In this document: positions 1 to 7,906 of the stretch, one piece after another | Layout of the letters: the number at the start of each line of letters is the position of its first letter | How positions within the stretch are numbered: position 1 is the first letter of the stretch | Position numbers and translations under genes: made by a program | Notes under the pieces: model-generated | The model's input: the letters and a program-made list of their open reading frames with translations, nothing else | What the model was told of the DNA's origin: nothing | Database searches by the model: none | NCBI RefSeq assembly: GCF_022376295.1 | Contig: NZ_CP060140.1 | Location: 5,150,356 to 5,214,355 of the forward strand | From: Nodularia sphaerocarpa UHCC 0038 | GTDB taxonomy: Bacteria; Cyanobacteriota; Cyanobacteriia; Cyanobacteriales; Nostocaceae | DNA: 64,000 nucleotides | Reading direction: 5' to 3'

Positions 1-1095
1 GTCGGTAGAGGAGACCCCAGTTTAAAAGTACCACAACTGCAAGAATTAACCCAGCAATTACAGCAACAAGGAATTACGCAAATTAATCAGTTAATTGCGG
101 ATGATAGTTATTTTCAAGGTGAAATTGTTCATCCGAGTTGGGAATGGGAAGACTTAGCCGCTTATTATGGCGCACCAGTTAACAGTTTAATTGTCAATGA
201 AAATGCTTCTCTATTTACTGTTTCGCCCCAAACTATAGGAAAACCATTACAACTGACATGGAATGAACCCGTTGAAGCATATCAATGGCTAGTGGAAAAT
301 AATTCTGTAACTACTGAGAAAGATGAATCGGGGTTTGTTGCAGTTAGTCGGGGTTTAAAAGGGCCAGTGCTACGCATTCAAGGACAGATGGCTGTAGATT
401 CTAATTCTACTATTAGGGCGATCGCAGTTTTTGACCCCGTGCAAAATTTCTTGCGTCACTTCCGCCAAACTTTAGTGAAATCAGGAATTTCTGTGAGTCA
501 GATGTCATACGGTACGAGTGGTAAAAATGAAAGAGAACTAGCAGCAGTAGAATCACCACCATTATCTGAGTTATTAAAAGAGACAAATATTAATAGTAAT
601 AATTTGTATGCTGAAGCTTTACTGAGAACTTTAGCGATTAAACAACCAATAAAAAATAATCAAACTACAGCTGATGCAGGTTTAGAAATTCTCAAGACTA
701 CCTTAACTCAATTAGGAGTAGATCCCACAAGTTATATATTAGTAGATGGTTCTGGCTTATCGCGCAAAAACTTAATTAGCCCCCAAGCACTGGTACAAAC
801 TTTAGAGGCTATGGTAAAATCACCACAAGCTGAACTTTTTCGTTCATCTTTACCTGTTGCGGGTGTAAGCGGAACTCTCAGAAATCGCTTGCGTGACACT
901 CCGGCTGTAGGAATTGTCCAAGCCAAAACAGGTACTATGACAGGTGTAGTTTCCCTTTCAGGATATGTCAACGCGCCCAATTATCAACCCTTAGCTTTTA
1001 GTATAATTGTCAATCATTCCGAACAACCTGCTAGCGTTGTCCGCCAATCAATGGATGAAATAGTCGTTTTATTAACACAATTACAGCGTTGTTAA
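1..1095 (+). CDS. dacB: D-alanyl-D-alanine carboxypeptidase/endopeptidase, PBP4 family (3' part)
   Basis: The frame is open from the first base, so the 5' part lies outside the window. The visible 364 residues hold the second and third penicillin-binding motifs of the S13/PBP4 family: SNN in SNNLYAEALLRTL, the family signature DGSGLSRKN, and KTG in QAKTGTMTGVVSLSGY. The SxxK serine motif would lie upstream. Family members are periplasmic and trim or cleave peptidoglycan cross-links. The gene ends 51 bp before the end of the convergent tmk, leaving no room for a long terminator; a low-complexity CTCTGCGCC-type repeat fills the gap. Family assignment is firm; substrate preference cannot be told. 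Confidence 0.93.
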   Translation, partial: VGRGDPSLKVPQLQELTQQLQQQGITQINQLIADDSYFQGEIVHPSWEWEDLAAYYGAPVNSLIVNENASLFTVSPQTIGKPLQLTWNEPVEAYQWLVENNSVTTEKDESGFVAVSRGLKGPVLRIQGQMAVDSNSTIRAIAVFDPVQNFLRHFRQTLVKSGISVSQMSYGTSGKNERELAAVESPPLSELLKETNINSNNLYAEALLRTLAIKQPIKNNQTTADAGLEILKTTLTQLGVDPTSYILVDGSGLSRKNLISPQALVQTLEAMVKSPQAELFRSSLPVAGVSGTLRNRLRDTPAVGIVQAKTGTMTGVVSLSGYVNAPNYQPLAFSIIVNHSEQPASVVRQSMDEIVVLLTQLQRC

Positions 1096-1146
1096 ATCTC
1101 CTCACCTCTTCCTCTCTGCGCCTCTGCGCCTGGTGCGTGATATCTC

Positions 1147-1770
1147 TCACAATTCCAACTTTTCTTGCAGAATTTCCTGAATTATTTCTTGCACTGCTGC
1201 TTGACTTAAACTACCATCAACCCGTAAAATCCGAGATGGATAAGATGAGGCTAACTCTGAGTAACCTTGCTGAACACGCCGATGAAAGGCGATTGTCTCT
1301 TGCTCAATACGGTCAAACTTATCGCCTTGTTTCCTAGCTAGTCCCACTTCCACATCAACATCTAGCCAAATAGTTAAGTCGCTTTCTAACCCAGCCGTAG
1401 CAATATAATTGAGTTGATTAATTAAGCTCATGTTCAAACCCCGACCATAACCTTGGTAGGCAGTGGTAGAATCAGTGTAGCGATCGCACAATATATATTT
1501 TCCGGCTGCTAAATTGGGTTTAAGTTCTTGTTCCACGTGGTGCGACCGGTCAGCAGCATACAATAATAATTCTGTCACCTCAGCAATTGGTTCATTTTCG
1601 ACCTTATCTAATAAAAGACGGCGCAAATGTAAGCCTAACTCTGTTCCCCCTGGTTCACGCGTCATTACCACGGAGACACCTAAATTTTGCAACCATTCAC
1701 AACAAAGCTGCATTTGGCTAGTTTTGCCGCAGCCTTCCACCCCTTCAAATACAATTAATTTGCCACCCAT
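1147..1770 (-). CDS. tmk: Thymidylate kinase
   Basis: The product phosphorylates dTMP to dTDP in the cytoplasm. The N-terminus carries the P-loop FEGVEGCGKTSQ, followed by the TREPGGTELG segment that binds dTMP and the DRYTDSTTAYQGYGRG motif (DRY/F signature); an RKQGDKFDRIE lid-like segment follows. I chose the ATG at 1770 because family members start directly before GGKLIVFEG; an in-frame ATG three codons upstream (1779) is possible. Length is about 207 residues, normal for Tmk. The gene stands alone and converges on the DD-peptidase gene. Confidence 0.95.
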   Translation of the reverse strand: MGGKLIVFEGVEGCGKTSQMQLCCEWLQNLGVSVVMTREPGGTELGLHLRRLLLDKVENEPIAEVTELLLYAADRSHHVEQELKPNLAAGKYILCDRYTDSTTAYQGYGRGLNMSLINQLNYIATAGLESDLTIWLDVDVEVGLARKQGDKFDRIEQETIAFHRRVQQGYSELASSYPSRILRVDGSLSQAAVQEIIQEILQEKLEL

Positions 1771-1926
1771 GCTTTTCAAATTACTTTAAATATACTGGTT
1801 CGTTGAAATTTGAATGATGTTTGACCTTAAATGAGTTAGTTTTTAGCTATACTTGGGCGTTGAAACACTGGATACCAAAGCAAATCTACAAACATCCTCT
1901 AAGGTTTTTATTTATTTTTTTATACA

Positions 1927-1969
1927 CAAAAAAGCACTTGAGAATTTTGCTTACTCAAGTACTTTTTTG
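1927..1969. terminator. Long hairpin with A/T flanks, possible bidirectional terminator
   Basis: Two 16-nt arms (1927-1942 and 1954-1969) pair with a single mismatch around an 11-nt loop. The outer part is A-rich on one side and T-rich on the other, giving a U-tract in either direction. It fits a rho-independent terminator for the S8-protease transcript read on the minus strand, although it lies 460 bp beyond that gene. Confidence 0.5.
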
Positions 1970-2271
1970 TAAAAGTATATACCATTCCACTTGTTTGATG
2001 CCACATTTGAAAACGGTAATACTACTTTAAGAGAAGCATTGCCAGAATTACTTGTAACAAACATTGTGTGAAGTGGCAGCACTCCTTGCACTATATCAAT
2101 AGTAGCTCTTTTAGGATAAAATCGCACATTTTCTTCGTGACAGTTTATTAACTAAGCTTAGTTATAAATAATGCACTGTGCTTAGTAGCCATTAAAACTA
2201 CACTTTTTTGGTGTCAGAGCTAGGGTGTAGACACAAATGATCTGATCACCCCAAATGTTACCCAGTAGCCA

Positions 2272-2374
2272 GTAGTAGCCTGACCGAACTAAAATAGTGC
2301 ATGATGATTTTCCCGATTCTGGGCGGGCTAGAATCCGAAGATAGTGCAGAAAATTAGCTGTGTCAGTCCACTAC
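2272..2374. repeat. Diverged copy of the tRNA-Val-flanking MITE-like element
   Basis: The ends (GTAGTAGCCTGACCGAACT at 2272 and the inverse of GTAGTGGACTGACACAGCT ending at 2374) and the inner tracts TAAAATAGTGCAT and AAAATTAGCTGTGTCA match the two elements at 28594-28727 and 28956-29091. The central palindrome differs in sequence. It carries no gene. Confidence 0.55.
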
Positions 2375-2390
2375 TAAGATGATTCTTGTT

Positions 2391-3995
2391 TTAATTCGAG
2401 GCAGATTTGGCAACAGTCCACCAAGCTAAACCATAAGGTTGAGTGGCTGCGTTAACCTGTTGGCGAAACTGGACACGGATTTTATAATTCCCAGTAGCCG
2501 GAACGGGGCAGAATATATGTTCTACACTGTCAATTTCACTGACTGAGGCACAGGCAACACCAGCATCTGCATTTTTAGCATCTGCGTTAATTAAGTATAA
2601 GTCAAGGTTATTCAAGCCGCGATCGCTAAAAGTTTCACCCACATCATATTTCTCGTTTTTATTGGTATCATTTAGCTCGACCAAGCGATTCCAACTGAGA
2701 GTAATATTCACAAAACTATCCTGTTTTAAAGGTTTGTCCAAAGTATAATCCACAGTAGATCCCACATTCACCTGGCCATAATCCCAACCAACAGCAGCCA
2801 CTGTGCTGGATGGTCGCCATTGACCAGCGCTAAATTGCTGATAAGCTCGAAAAGTATTTAAATGACCTGTTCCCATTTGAGCATCCAGGGGGATTTGGCG
2901 ATTTTGATAAGCATCAGATTCCAGCCAGTTTTGATTTTGTTTATCAATCAGCGTCCGAGTCATTCCCAGGCGCAAGCCATCACCACTATCTTCAAGCTTG
3001 TCTGCTGAATTTAGCAATACAGCCTTCATCACTTGATGACGGCGAGCATCAATACTCCAATAGCGTTGTTGATTCTGTAGCTGTCTATCACCAAATTCTT
3101 GTAACAAAGCAACAGTCGCCGTAACTTGAGGCGCAGCAAAACTTGTACCTGTTACCTTATTCAACTTACCATCTGGATTCAGCATGGGAATATTACTTCC
3201 TGGTGCGACCAAACCAATAGAACGACGACCATCAATATTAAACTCCTTACCAGCTAACCGCGCCGTGGCTCCCTGCTTACTAGCCGCCAGATTGGAAACG
3301 TCAACTTTATTAAAAATACCTCCTCTGGGGGATGAAAAAGCAACGTTGATTCCGTTATAATTATCCGTGGGAATGGGAATACCTCCTTTGCCTTGGTTCC
3401 CGGCGATCGCATACAAAACATCATGAACGCGACTAGACCAGTCAAGACATAAAGTTAGTAAAGCATTACCGTCTAAAACAGGATTCGGACGCGGATCACG
3501 GCTCAGAGGTTCACCAAAGCTAAAGTTAATAGCACGGACATCATTACCATTTTGTAAAGCTATGTGTTGTGCCGTTAAACACTCTTCTGGCTGTCCCATA
3601 TTTCTTGTAGAACCCACCGCAGACGAATACAATTGCGCCTTGGGAGCAACTCCTGGGAGAGCTTTGTCTCGACTAACCATCACACCAGCAACATTATAAG
3701 CGTGGGAGTCAACACCAGTGTTGGATTTAGCGGGTCCATCGCGCATAAATACTGCTGCTAAAGATATTGCAGAATTTTGAGATACGGCCTTATCCCAGCC
3801 AAACATTCCCGGACGACCAATTTCCACCTGACCAAGAGCAATCTTGCGACCCAGTAAATTATAAGGAGGTTGGTGTAATCTCAGAGCATCAATACCATTA
3901 GTACCCAGAGAAGTTTGTAAAGCTGAAGCCAATACAGGCGCACTTAAACAAGAAGCAGTCAACCCCCAAACCATCCAGCTTAGTTTTTTGCTCAT
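2391..3995 (-). CDS. Secreted S8 (subtilisin-like) peptidase homologue with Glu in place of the catalytic Asp
   Basis: The 534-residue product begins with a Sec-type signal (KK then a hydrophobic run, possible cleavage after VLASA). A subtilisin-type domain follows: His98 in SHAYNVAG, the oxyanion Asn in AIAGNQGKGG, and Ser285 in GTSFAAPQV. Where S8 enzymes have a D-T/S-G segment this protein has GQVEIGRPG, so Glu58 occupies the position of the catalytic Asp. The C-terminal 150 residues look like a beta-rich P-domain-like module with an acidic stretch (NDTNKNEKYDVGE) that could bind calcium. Likely exported; whether it is an active protease is open. Single-gene unit. Confidence 0.85.
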   Translation of the reverse strand: MSKKLSWMVWGLTASCLSAPVLASALQTSLGTNGIDALRLHQPPYNLLGRKIALGQVEIGRPGMFGWDKAVSQNSAISLAAVFMRDGPAKSNTGVDSHAYNVAGVMVSRDKALPGVAPKAQLYSSAVGSTRNMGQPEECLTAQHIALQNGNDVRAINFSFGEPLSRDPRPNPVLDGNALLTLCLDWSSRVHDVLYAIAGNQGKGGIPIPTDNYNGINVAFSSPRGGIFNKVDVSNLAASKQGATARLAGKEFNIDGRRSIGLVAPGSNIPMLNPDGKLNKVTGTSFAAPQVTATVALLQEFGDRQLQNQQRYWSIDARRHQVMKAVLLNSADKLEDSGDGLRLGMTRTLIDKQNQNWLESDAYQNRQIPLDAQMGTGHLNTFRAYQQFSAGQWRPSSTVAAVGWDYGQVNVGSTVDYTLDKPLKQDSFVNITLSWNRLVELNDTNKNEKYDVGETFSDRGLNNLDLYLINADAKNADAGVACASVSEIDSVEHIFCPVPATGNYKIRVQFRQQVNAATQPYGLAWWTVAKSASN

Positions 3996-4173
3996 TGTTT
4001 ACTTCTTTGTAATTAGTTGTTATTAATTATTGTTTATCAAGATAATTTTTTTTGCTTCCCTGTTTCGCACTAATTATTTTGCAGCCTAAACAGAGCAGGA
4101 TCAAAGTTATCAGCATTTGTCCAAGATTTTGTTACAATGCCTACAGACGAAAAAGCTTTAAAACCCACTAACC

Positions 4174-4881
4174 ATGACCCAAAAACCATCTCAAAAGCCC
4201 ATTGTGATCTCTCCATCTATTTTATCAGCCGATTTTAGTCGTTTGGGCGACGAAATTCGGGCTGTAGATGCCGCCGGAGCTGATTGGATTCATGTTGATG
4301 TAATGGATGGTCGTTTCGTACCTAACATTACAATAGGTCCTCTGGTTGTGGAGGCGATTCGCCCAGTGACAACCAAGCCACTGGATGTCCACTTGATGAT
4401 TGTGGAACCAGAAAAGTATGTAGAAGATTTTGCCAAGGCGGGTGCTGATATTATCTCTGTACATTGCGAGCATAACGCTTCACCCCACCTGCACCGGACA
4501 TTGGGACAAATCAAGGAACTAGGTAAGCAGGCTGGCGTTGTCCTTAACCCTGGTACTCCTTTAGTCCTAATTGAACACGTTTTAGAATTGTGCGATTTAA
4601 TCTTGATTATGAGCGTTAACCCCGGTTTTGGCGGTCAAAGCTTTATCCCCGGTGTGTTGCCCAAAATTCGTCAATTGCGCCAAATGTGTGATGAACGTGG
4701 TTTAGACCCCTGGATTGAAGTGGATGGGGGACTCAAGGCTAATAATACTTGGCAGGTTTTGGAAGCTGGCGCTAATGCGATCGTTGCTGGTTCGGCTGTA
4801 TTTAAAGCTCCAGATTACGCTGAAGCTGTGTCATCTATTCGTAACAGCAAGCGCCCTGCACAAGAATTGGCAAAAGTTTAA
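4174..4881 (+). CDS. rpe: Ribulose-phosphate 3-epimerase
   Basis: Interconverts ribulose-5-phosphate and xylulose-5-phosphate in the Calvin cycle and the oxidative pentose phosphate pathway. The 235-residue sequence shows the TIM-barrel landmarks of the family: SPSILSADFSRLG at the N-terminus, HVDVMDGRFVPNIT, LDVHLMI, the SVNPGFGGQSF phosphate-binding segment and EVDGGLK. Length and start are standard. It is monocistronic, divergent from the S8-protease gene, and followed 39 bp later by a strong terminator hairpin. Confidence 0.97.
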   Translation: MTQKPSQKPIVISPSILSADFSRLGDEIRAVDAAGADWIHVDVMDGRFVPNITIGPLVVEAIRPVTTKPLDVHLMIVEPEKYVEDFAKAGADIISVHCEHNASPHLHRTLGQIKELGKQAGVVLNPGTPLVLIEHVLELCDLILIMSVNPGFGGQSFIPGVLPKIRQLRQMCDERGLDPWIEVDGGLKANNTWQVLEAGANAIVAGSAVFKAPDYAEAVSSIRNSKRPAQELAKV

Positions 4882-4919
4882 TAAAGGTTTAATTATTTCG
4901 CCATCTAAATAAGTATCTT

Positions 4920-4958
4920 GAGAACCTCCCCAATTAAATTCGGGAGGTTCTATTATTT
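4920..4958 (+). terminator. Rho-independent terminator after rpe
   Basis: AGAACCTCCC (4921-4930) pairs perfectly with GGGAGGTTCT (4942-4951) around an 11-nt loop, followed by a T-rich tail. It can also serve the convergent minus-strand gene ending at 4981. Confidence 0.85.
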
Positions 4959-4980
4959 TATCCAAAATTAGTAATTTGAA

Positions 4981-5280
4981 CTACTGGCAAACACTTTTAC
5001 CATTAGCTTTAGTAACAGAGAAGGCATCAAATTCGCCTACCTCAAATTCGCCGGTTACGGTTACTTGATCACCAGCCGATATATAACGGGTAGTATTATC
5101 TCCACAGATATCATAAGTATCAACTGCGATGGAACGATCACTGGTGTTTAAGCTAAATCCATCTTCCCAAACTCGCTGAACTCTACCCTCAAAAGAATTA
5201 CCTTGATTTTGAGCAATTGCTGGTACAGATGCCAGAATGACAACACCGAGAAATAGGAATCTTGTGGCAGTTAATTTCAT
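4981..5280 (-). CDS. Small exported OB-fold-like protein
   Basis: The 99-residue product starts with a clear signal peptide (hydrophobic core, cleavage likely after AIAQ). The mature part, with FEGRVQRVWEDGFSLNTSD, GDQVTVTGEFEVGEFDAF and two cysteines, resembles small bacterial OB-fold (BOF/NirD/YgiW-like) periplasmic proteins in length and strand pattern. No catalytic residues are evident. Function unknown; a periplasmic ligand-binding or stress role is only a family-level inference. Confidence 0.7.
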   Translation of the reverse strand: MKLTATRFLFLGVVILASVPAIAQNQGNSFEGRVQRVWEDGFSLNTSDRSIAVDTYDICGDNTTRYISAGDQVTVTGEFEVGEFDAFSVTKANGKSVCQ

Positions 5281-5412
5281 GATTTAACTCCTTAATTCTG
5301 AGAAGTGTTAAGTATTGCTTAATAATTTCAGAATATCAGATTCAACTAGATTGCAGCTTAACCAGTTTCTATCATTGGAATCAGCAGAACTCTATGGGTA
5401 TTGTCAAAAAGA

Positions 5413-5458
5413 AGGGTGTGGGGGGTTGGCTGCGCTTTAGCGCAGCGTAACCCAGTTT
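5413..5458. repeat. Palindromic GCGCTTTAGCGC repeat
   Basis: GGCTGCGC-TTTA-GCGCAGC forms a tight hairpin, with outer GGGTT and AACCC arms. Similar GCGCAGCGTAACC tracts recur at about 28575 and 34795, so this is a dispersed repeat. It may act as a terminator for the minus-strand gene ending at 5465. Confidence 0.5.
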
Positions 5459-5464
5459 TCCCAC

Positions 5465-5968
5465 TTACTTGCGACTACCCAACCACTTAGCCGCCGCAAT
5501 CCCAATCAAGCCAGCAACAACGGGATTGCTGAGAAACTTCATAATTGCCGGTTGTTCAGCTAACACCTCACGGAAAATATCAGGGTGATTGTGATAAGCG
5601 AAAGATGCAATTTTACTCACATCATCAGCGCTCATGCGGTTAGGGTTGCGAGTAGAAAGATTTAATTGTTGTTCTAGGCGTTTGTCGTCTAAATTTCTAG
5701 ATTTAAATTCTTTGAAAAAAGCCCTGGCGACATCATCCCGTTCGTTGGGTTTGATTTGGGCGATCGCCTTTTGTAATTCTGGCTCCATTTGGCTAGAAGG
5801 TATCGCTTCAGGATTTACAGACTTACCAAATAACTGACGACGTTGATCAGGTGTTGTCCTTTGAGCAAAATCATCGAAGTTTTCATAGGAAGCATCATCA
5901 AGGGATTCTGCATTACCCTCAGACAAATCCTTCATGATTTGTCTTCTATACTCTTCGCTACTTGTCAC
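5465..5968 (-). CDS. Conserved hypothetical protein with C-terminal hydrophobic segment
   Basis: A 167-residue protein that I do not recognise. The first 140 residues are polar, charged and mostly helical by composition (many D, E, R, N). They are followed by one hydrophobic stretch (NPVVAGLIGIAAAKWLG) and a basic tail, which fits a tail-anchored or peripheral membrane protein. Base composition and stop-free length support a real gene. It precedes a lipoprotein gene on the same strand by about 50 bp, so the two may be cotranscribed. Confidence 0.65.
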   Translation of the reverse strand: MTSSEEYRRQIMKDLSEGNAESLDDASYENFDDFAQRTTPDQRRQLFGKSVNPEAIPSSQMEPELQKAIAQIKPNERDDVARAFFKEFKSRNLDDKRLEQQLNLSTRNPNRMSADDVSKIASFAYHNHPDIFREVLAEQPAIMKFLSNPVVAGLIGIAAAKWLGSRK

Positions 5969-6020
5969 GTTACTTAACTCCTTTTTTTTGCATCACCTGA
6001 AAGATTGAGTCTGAATCAAA

Positions 6021-6458
6021 TTAGCTATACTGAATTTGATTCGTCGCCCTGTCATACTGAGTAGTTAAAATTAACTTTTTGTCAGGACTATAGACCAAAA
6101 CAGTTAAATTTTGATCGGGAAAGTTTTTCTGAAAACCTTGAACTAAAGATTTTGCTAGAGGTCGCACCTCGTTAGGGCTAACTTGAGGAGAAATTACCAC
6201 ACCTAGCTTATTATTATCGCGGACATAAGCATCCTTGACTAATCCGCTAGATGTTTGTACAACCCAGTCACCAAAATTTTGTCCGGCTGGGGTATTACCT
6301 CTCTCTAACTCTGCATAAGTTACATCACGTCCAATTGGTGGGGTAGCAGTGCGGTCAGCTTCTGTTACAGTACCGCCACCACAAGCAGTAGTTATTGTTA
6401 ACACTAAAATTAATATGAAAGCCATCGCAATTTTGCGACCCTGCTCAAGCAAATTCAT
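6021..6458 (-). CDS. Putative lipoprotein
   Basis: The 145-residue product has a basic N-terminus, a hydrophobic core and a lipobox ending in ITTAC at about residue 26, followed by GGG, so lipidation of that Cys is likely. The mature domain (VTYAELERGNTPAGQNFGDWVVQ, then LGVVISPQVSPNEVRPLAK and LTVLVYSPDKKLILTTQYD) looks like a small mixed alpha/beta fold. I know no function for it. It could be transcribed with the gene ending at 5465. Confidence 0.7.
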   Translation of the reverse strand: MNLLEQGRKIAMAFILILVLTITTACGGGTVTEADRTATPPIGRDVTYAELERGNTPAGQNFGDWVVQTSSGLVKDAYVRDNNKLGVVISPQVSPNEVRPLAKSLVQGFQKNFPDQNLTVLVYSPDKKLILTTQYDRATNQIQYS

Positions 6459-6770
6459 TTTTTACCTCTGATAGTAAAATGGTTACAAAGTATTTCATCT
6501 GATTTATATAAATCAAATGAAGTCTTAACTTATTCACAAGGTGGGTGTAGGTGTAACTATAAAAAATAACTTTTAGCTGACTGAAAAATAACCCATTAAC
6601 CTTATCTCCTCCTCGCCAGTCAGAAGGGATATCAGCACTAATAACCTCTGCATTTTCTTTCTGATCAGGAATAAAAATGATTTAGCCAAGATTTTTACAC
6701 GCTTTTTTATCTTGGCATAATCAGATTAAACCCGGTTATATAGCTCGATATTTGTCAAAGAATGCAATAT

Positions 6771-6953
6771 CTAATCTAGCTTTTCTTTGACATTATCTTT
6801 CACGTTTTCTACGCTGTGACGCACTTTACTTTCGGCTTGTTTTGCTTTACCTTTGGCTTTATCTTCTGGATCTCCGGTAATATTGCCCAGTGCTTCTTGA
6901 GCTTTGCCTTCAATATTTTTGCCAGTAGCTTTGGCGCGATCTTCTATGCTCAT
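6771..6953 (-). CDS. CsbD family stress-response protein
   Basis: The 60-residue product MSIEDRAKATGKNIEGKAQEA... matches the CsbD pattern: a short, highly charged, Lys/Glu/Ala-rich, repeat-like helix with GNITGDPEDKAKGKAKQ. In other bacteria CsbD is induced in general stress; its molecular role is not established. I chose the ATG at 6953 because the family starts there; a four-codon extension to 6965 is possible. Single gene on the minus strand. Confidence 0.85.
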   Translation of the reverse strand: MSIEDRAKATGKNIEGKAQEALGNITGDPEDKAKGKAKQAESKVRHSVENVKDNVKEKLD

Positions 6954-7133
6954 GTTGCACTCCAAATTAGATAAACAATTATCTTCAAAGTTATGATTTA
7001 ACTTTAAAAATCCTTTGTTGTTACTTTTCTACTGTAGTTAAATTTTGCATTACCCTCTTCCGCCATAAGATACATTAGTTATCTATATAAAAAGACTGAT
7101 TACAAAAGCAAGTTGAATATTTTATTTCATAAA

Positions 7134-7162
7134 AAACCCGGTTATGTTATTAAACCGGGTGA
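7134..7162 (-). terminator. Rho-independent terminator after the 19-residue-repeat gene
   Basis: ACCCGGTT (7136-7143) pairs with AACCGGGT (7153-7160). Read on the minus strand the stem is followed by a T-run (7135 down to 7131), placing it 25 bp beyond the stop at 7187. Confidence 0.8.
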
Positions 7163-7186
7163 TGGTAGCTATAGTATTTTGAGAGA

Positions 7187-7654
7187 CTAATCGAGAAAAC
7201 CCAGGAGAATTTCCGAGTCGTCAGTAATATTCGGTGCTGTTGGACGGTTCCCAAAGGAGGAATAACTATCAGAAATTGCTAGTGTACTTGCACCAATGGG
7301 ACGAATACCAGATAAGTTCATCGTGTCAACAATTTCAAATGTATGACCGCCGATGGGGCGAATTCCCATAATATTAACTGTGTCAGCTACTACCAACGTA
7401 CTGACACCAATAGGGCGGATTCCAGAAATTTGGACTGTCCCAGCAATTTCTAGACCACTGCTACCTATGGGACGAACTCCCGCAACGGCTAGCTTCCCTT
7501 CGTCTTTCTTCACTGGTAGATCAGAGCTTTTTTCGGTTTTATCTGTATTCAAACTATTATCCTGTTTTTTTTCAACTTTCACTGTATTTTCTCCCTTCAG
7601 CTTGGTATCCTGTTGTTGAGGATCAATTTCTTCGCCAGTGCTGCTAATACTCAT
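7187..7654 (-). CDS. Low-complexity protein with four tandem 19-residue G-x-RPIG repeats
   Basis: The 155-residue product has a polar, Lys/Glu/Gln-rich N-terminus (about 55 residues, probably disordered). Four head-to-tail copies of a 19-residue unit follow, each starting G-(V/I)-RPIG and continuing with a pattern such as STLVVADTVNIM, then a degenerate GNRPTAPN. Alternating hydrophobic residues at fixed spacing suggest a short beta-solenoid or stacked beta-hairpins. No signal peptide or known domain was recognised. A good terminator lies just downstream, so it is a single-gene unit. Function unknown. Confidence 0.75.
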   Translation of the reverse strand: MSISSTGEEIDPQQQDTKLKGENTVKVEKKQDNSLNTDKTEKSSDLPVKKDEGKLAVAGVRPIGSSGLEIAGTVQISGIRPIGVSTLVVADTVNIMGIRPIGGHTFEIVDTMNLSGIRPIGASTLAISDSYSSFGNRPTAPNITDDSEILLGFLD

Positions 7655-7906
7655 AAACCGATACCTCTGGTTTATTAACTGAATTTTACAATAATGAAGG
7701 AAAAATGAATTTTTTTTCCATGCATTAAAGAGTGTAACCTGAAAAAAGCTTGTAAATATATAAGTATCTTTAAAACTGATACATAAGTAAATTTAAATTG
7801 TAAAATTTTGTAAAATAATATTGCTGTTTATTAGTTTGATTACCTAAGTTCGGCAGGGGCTGAACAGTATCGTTACCATAAGATGGGGTATTTTCAACAA
7901 AACTTT

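Larger units (their letters stand above)
1771..2390. other. Gene-free spacer of about 620 bp
   Basis: No convincing reading frame is present. It holds a long hairpin (1927-1969), a palindrome ACTAAGCTTAGT at 2150-2161 and a diverged MITE-like element (2272-2374). Both flanking genes are on the minus strand, so the tmk promoter must lie near the low-coordinate end and the 3' end of the S8-protease transcript near the other. Confidence 0.6.

Noticed and set aside
1821..2030. 69-residue open frame on the plus strand
   Set aside because: Overlaps the long hairpin at 1927-1969, has no ribosome-binding site and a low-complexity translation; more likely a spacer.
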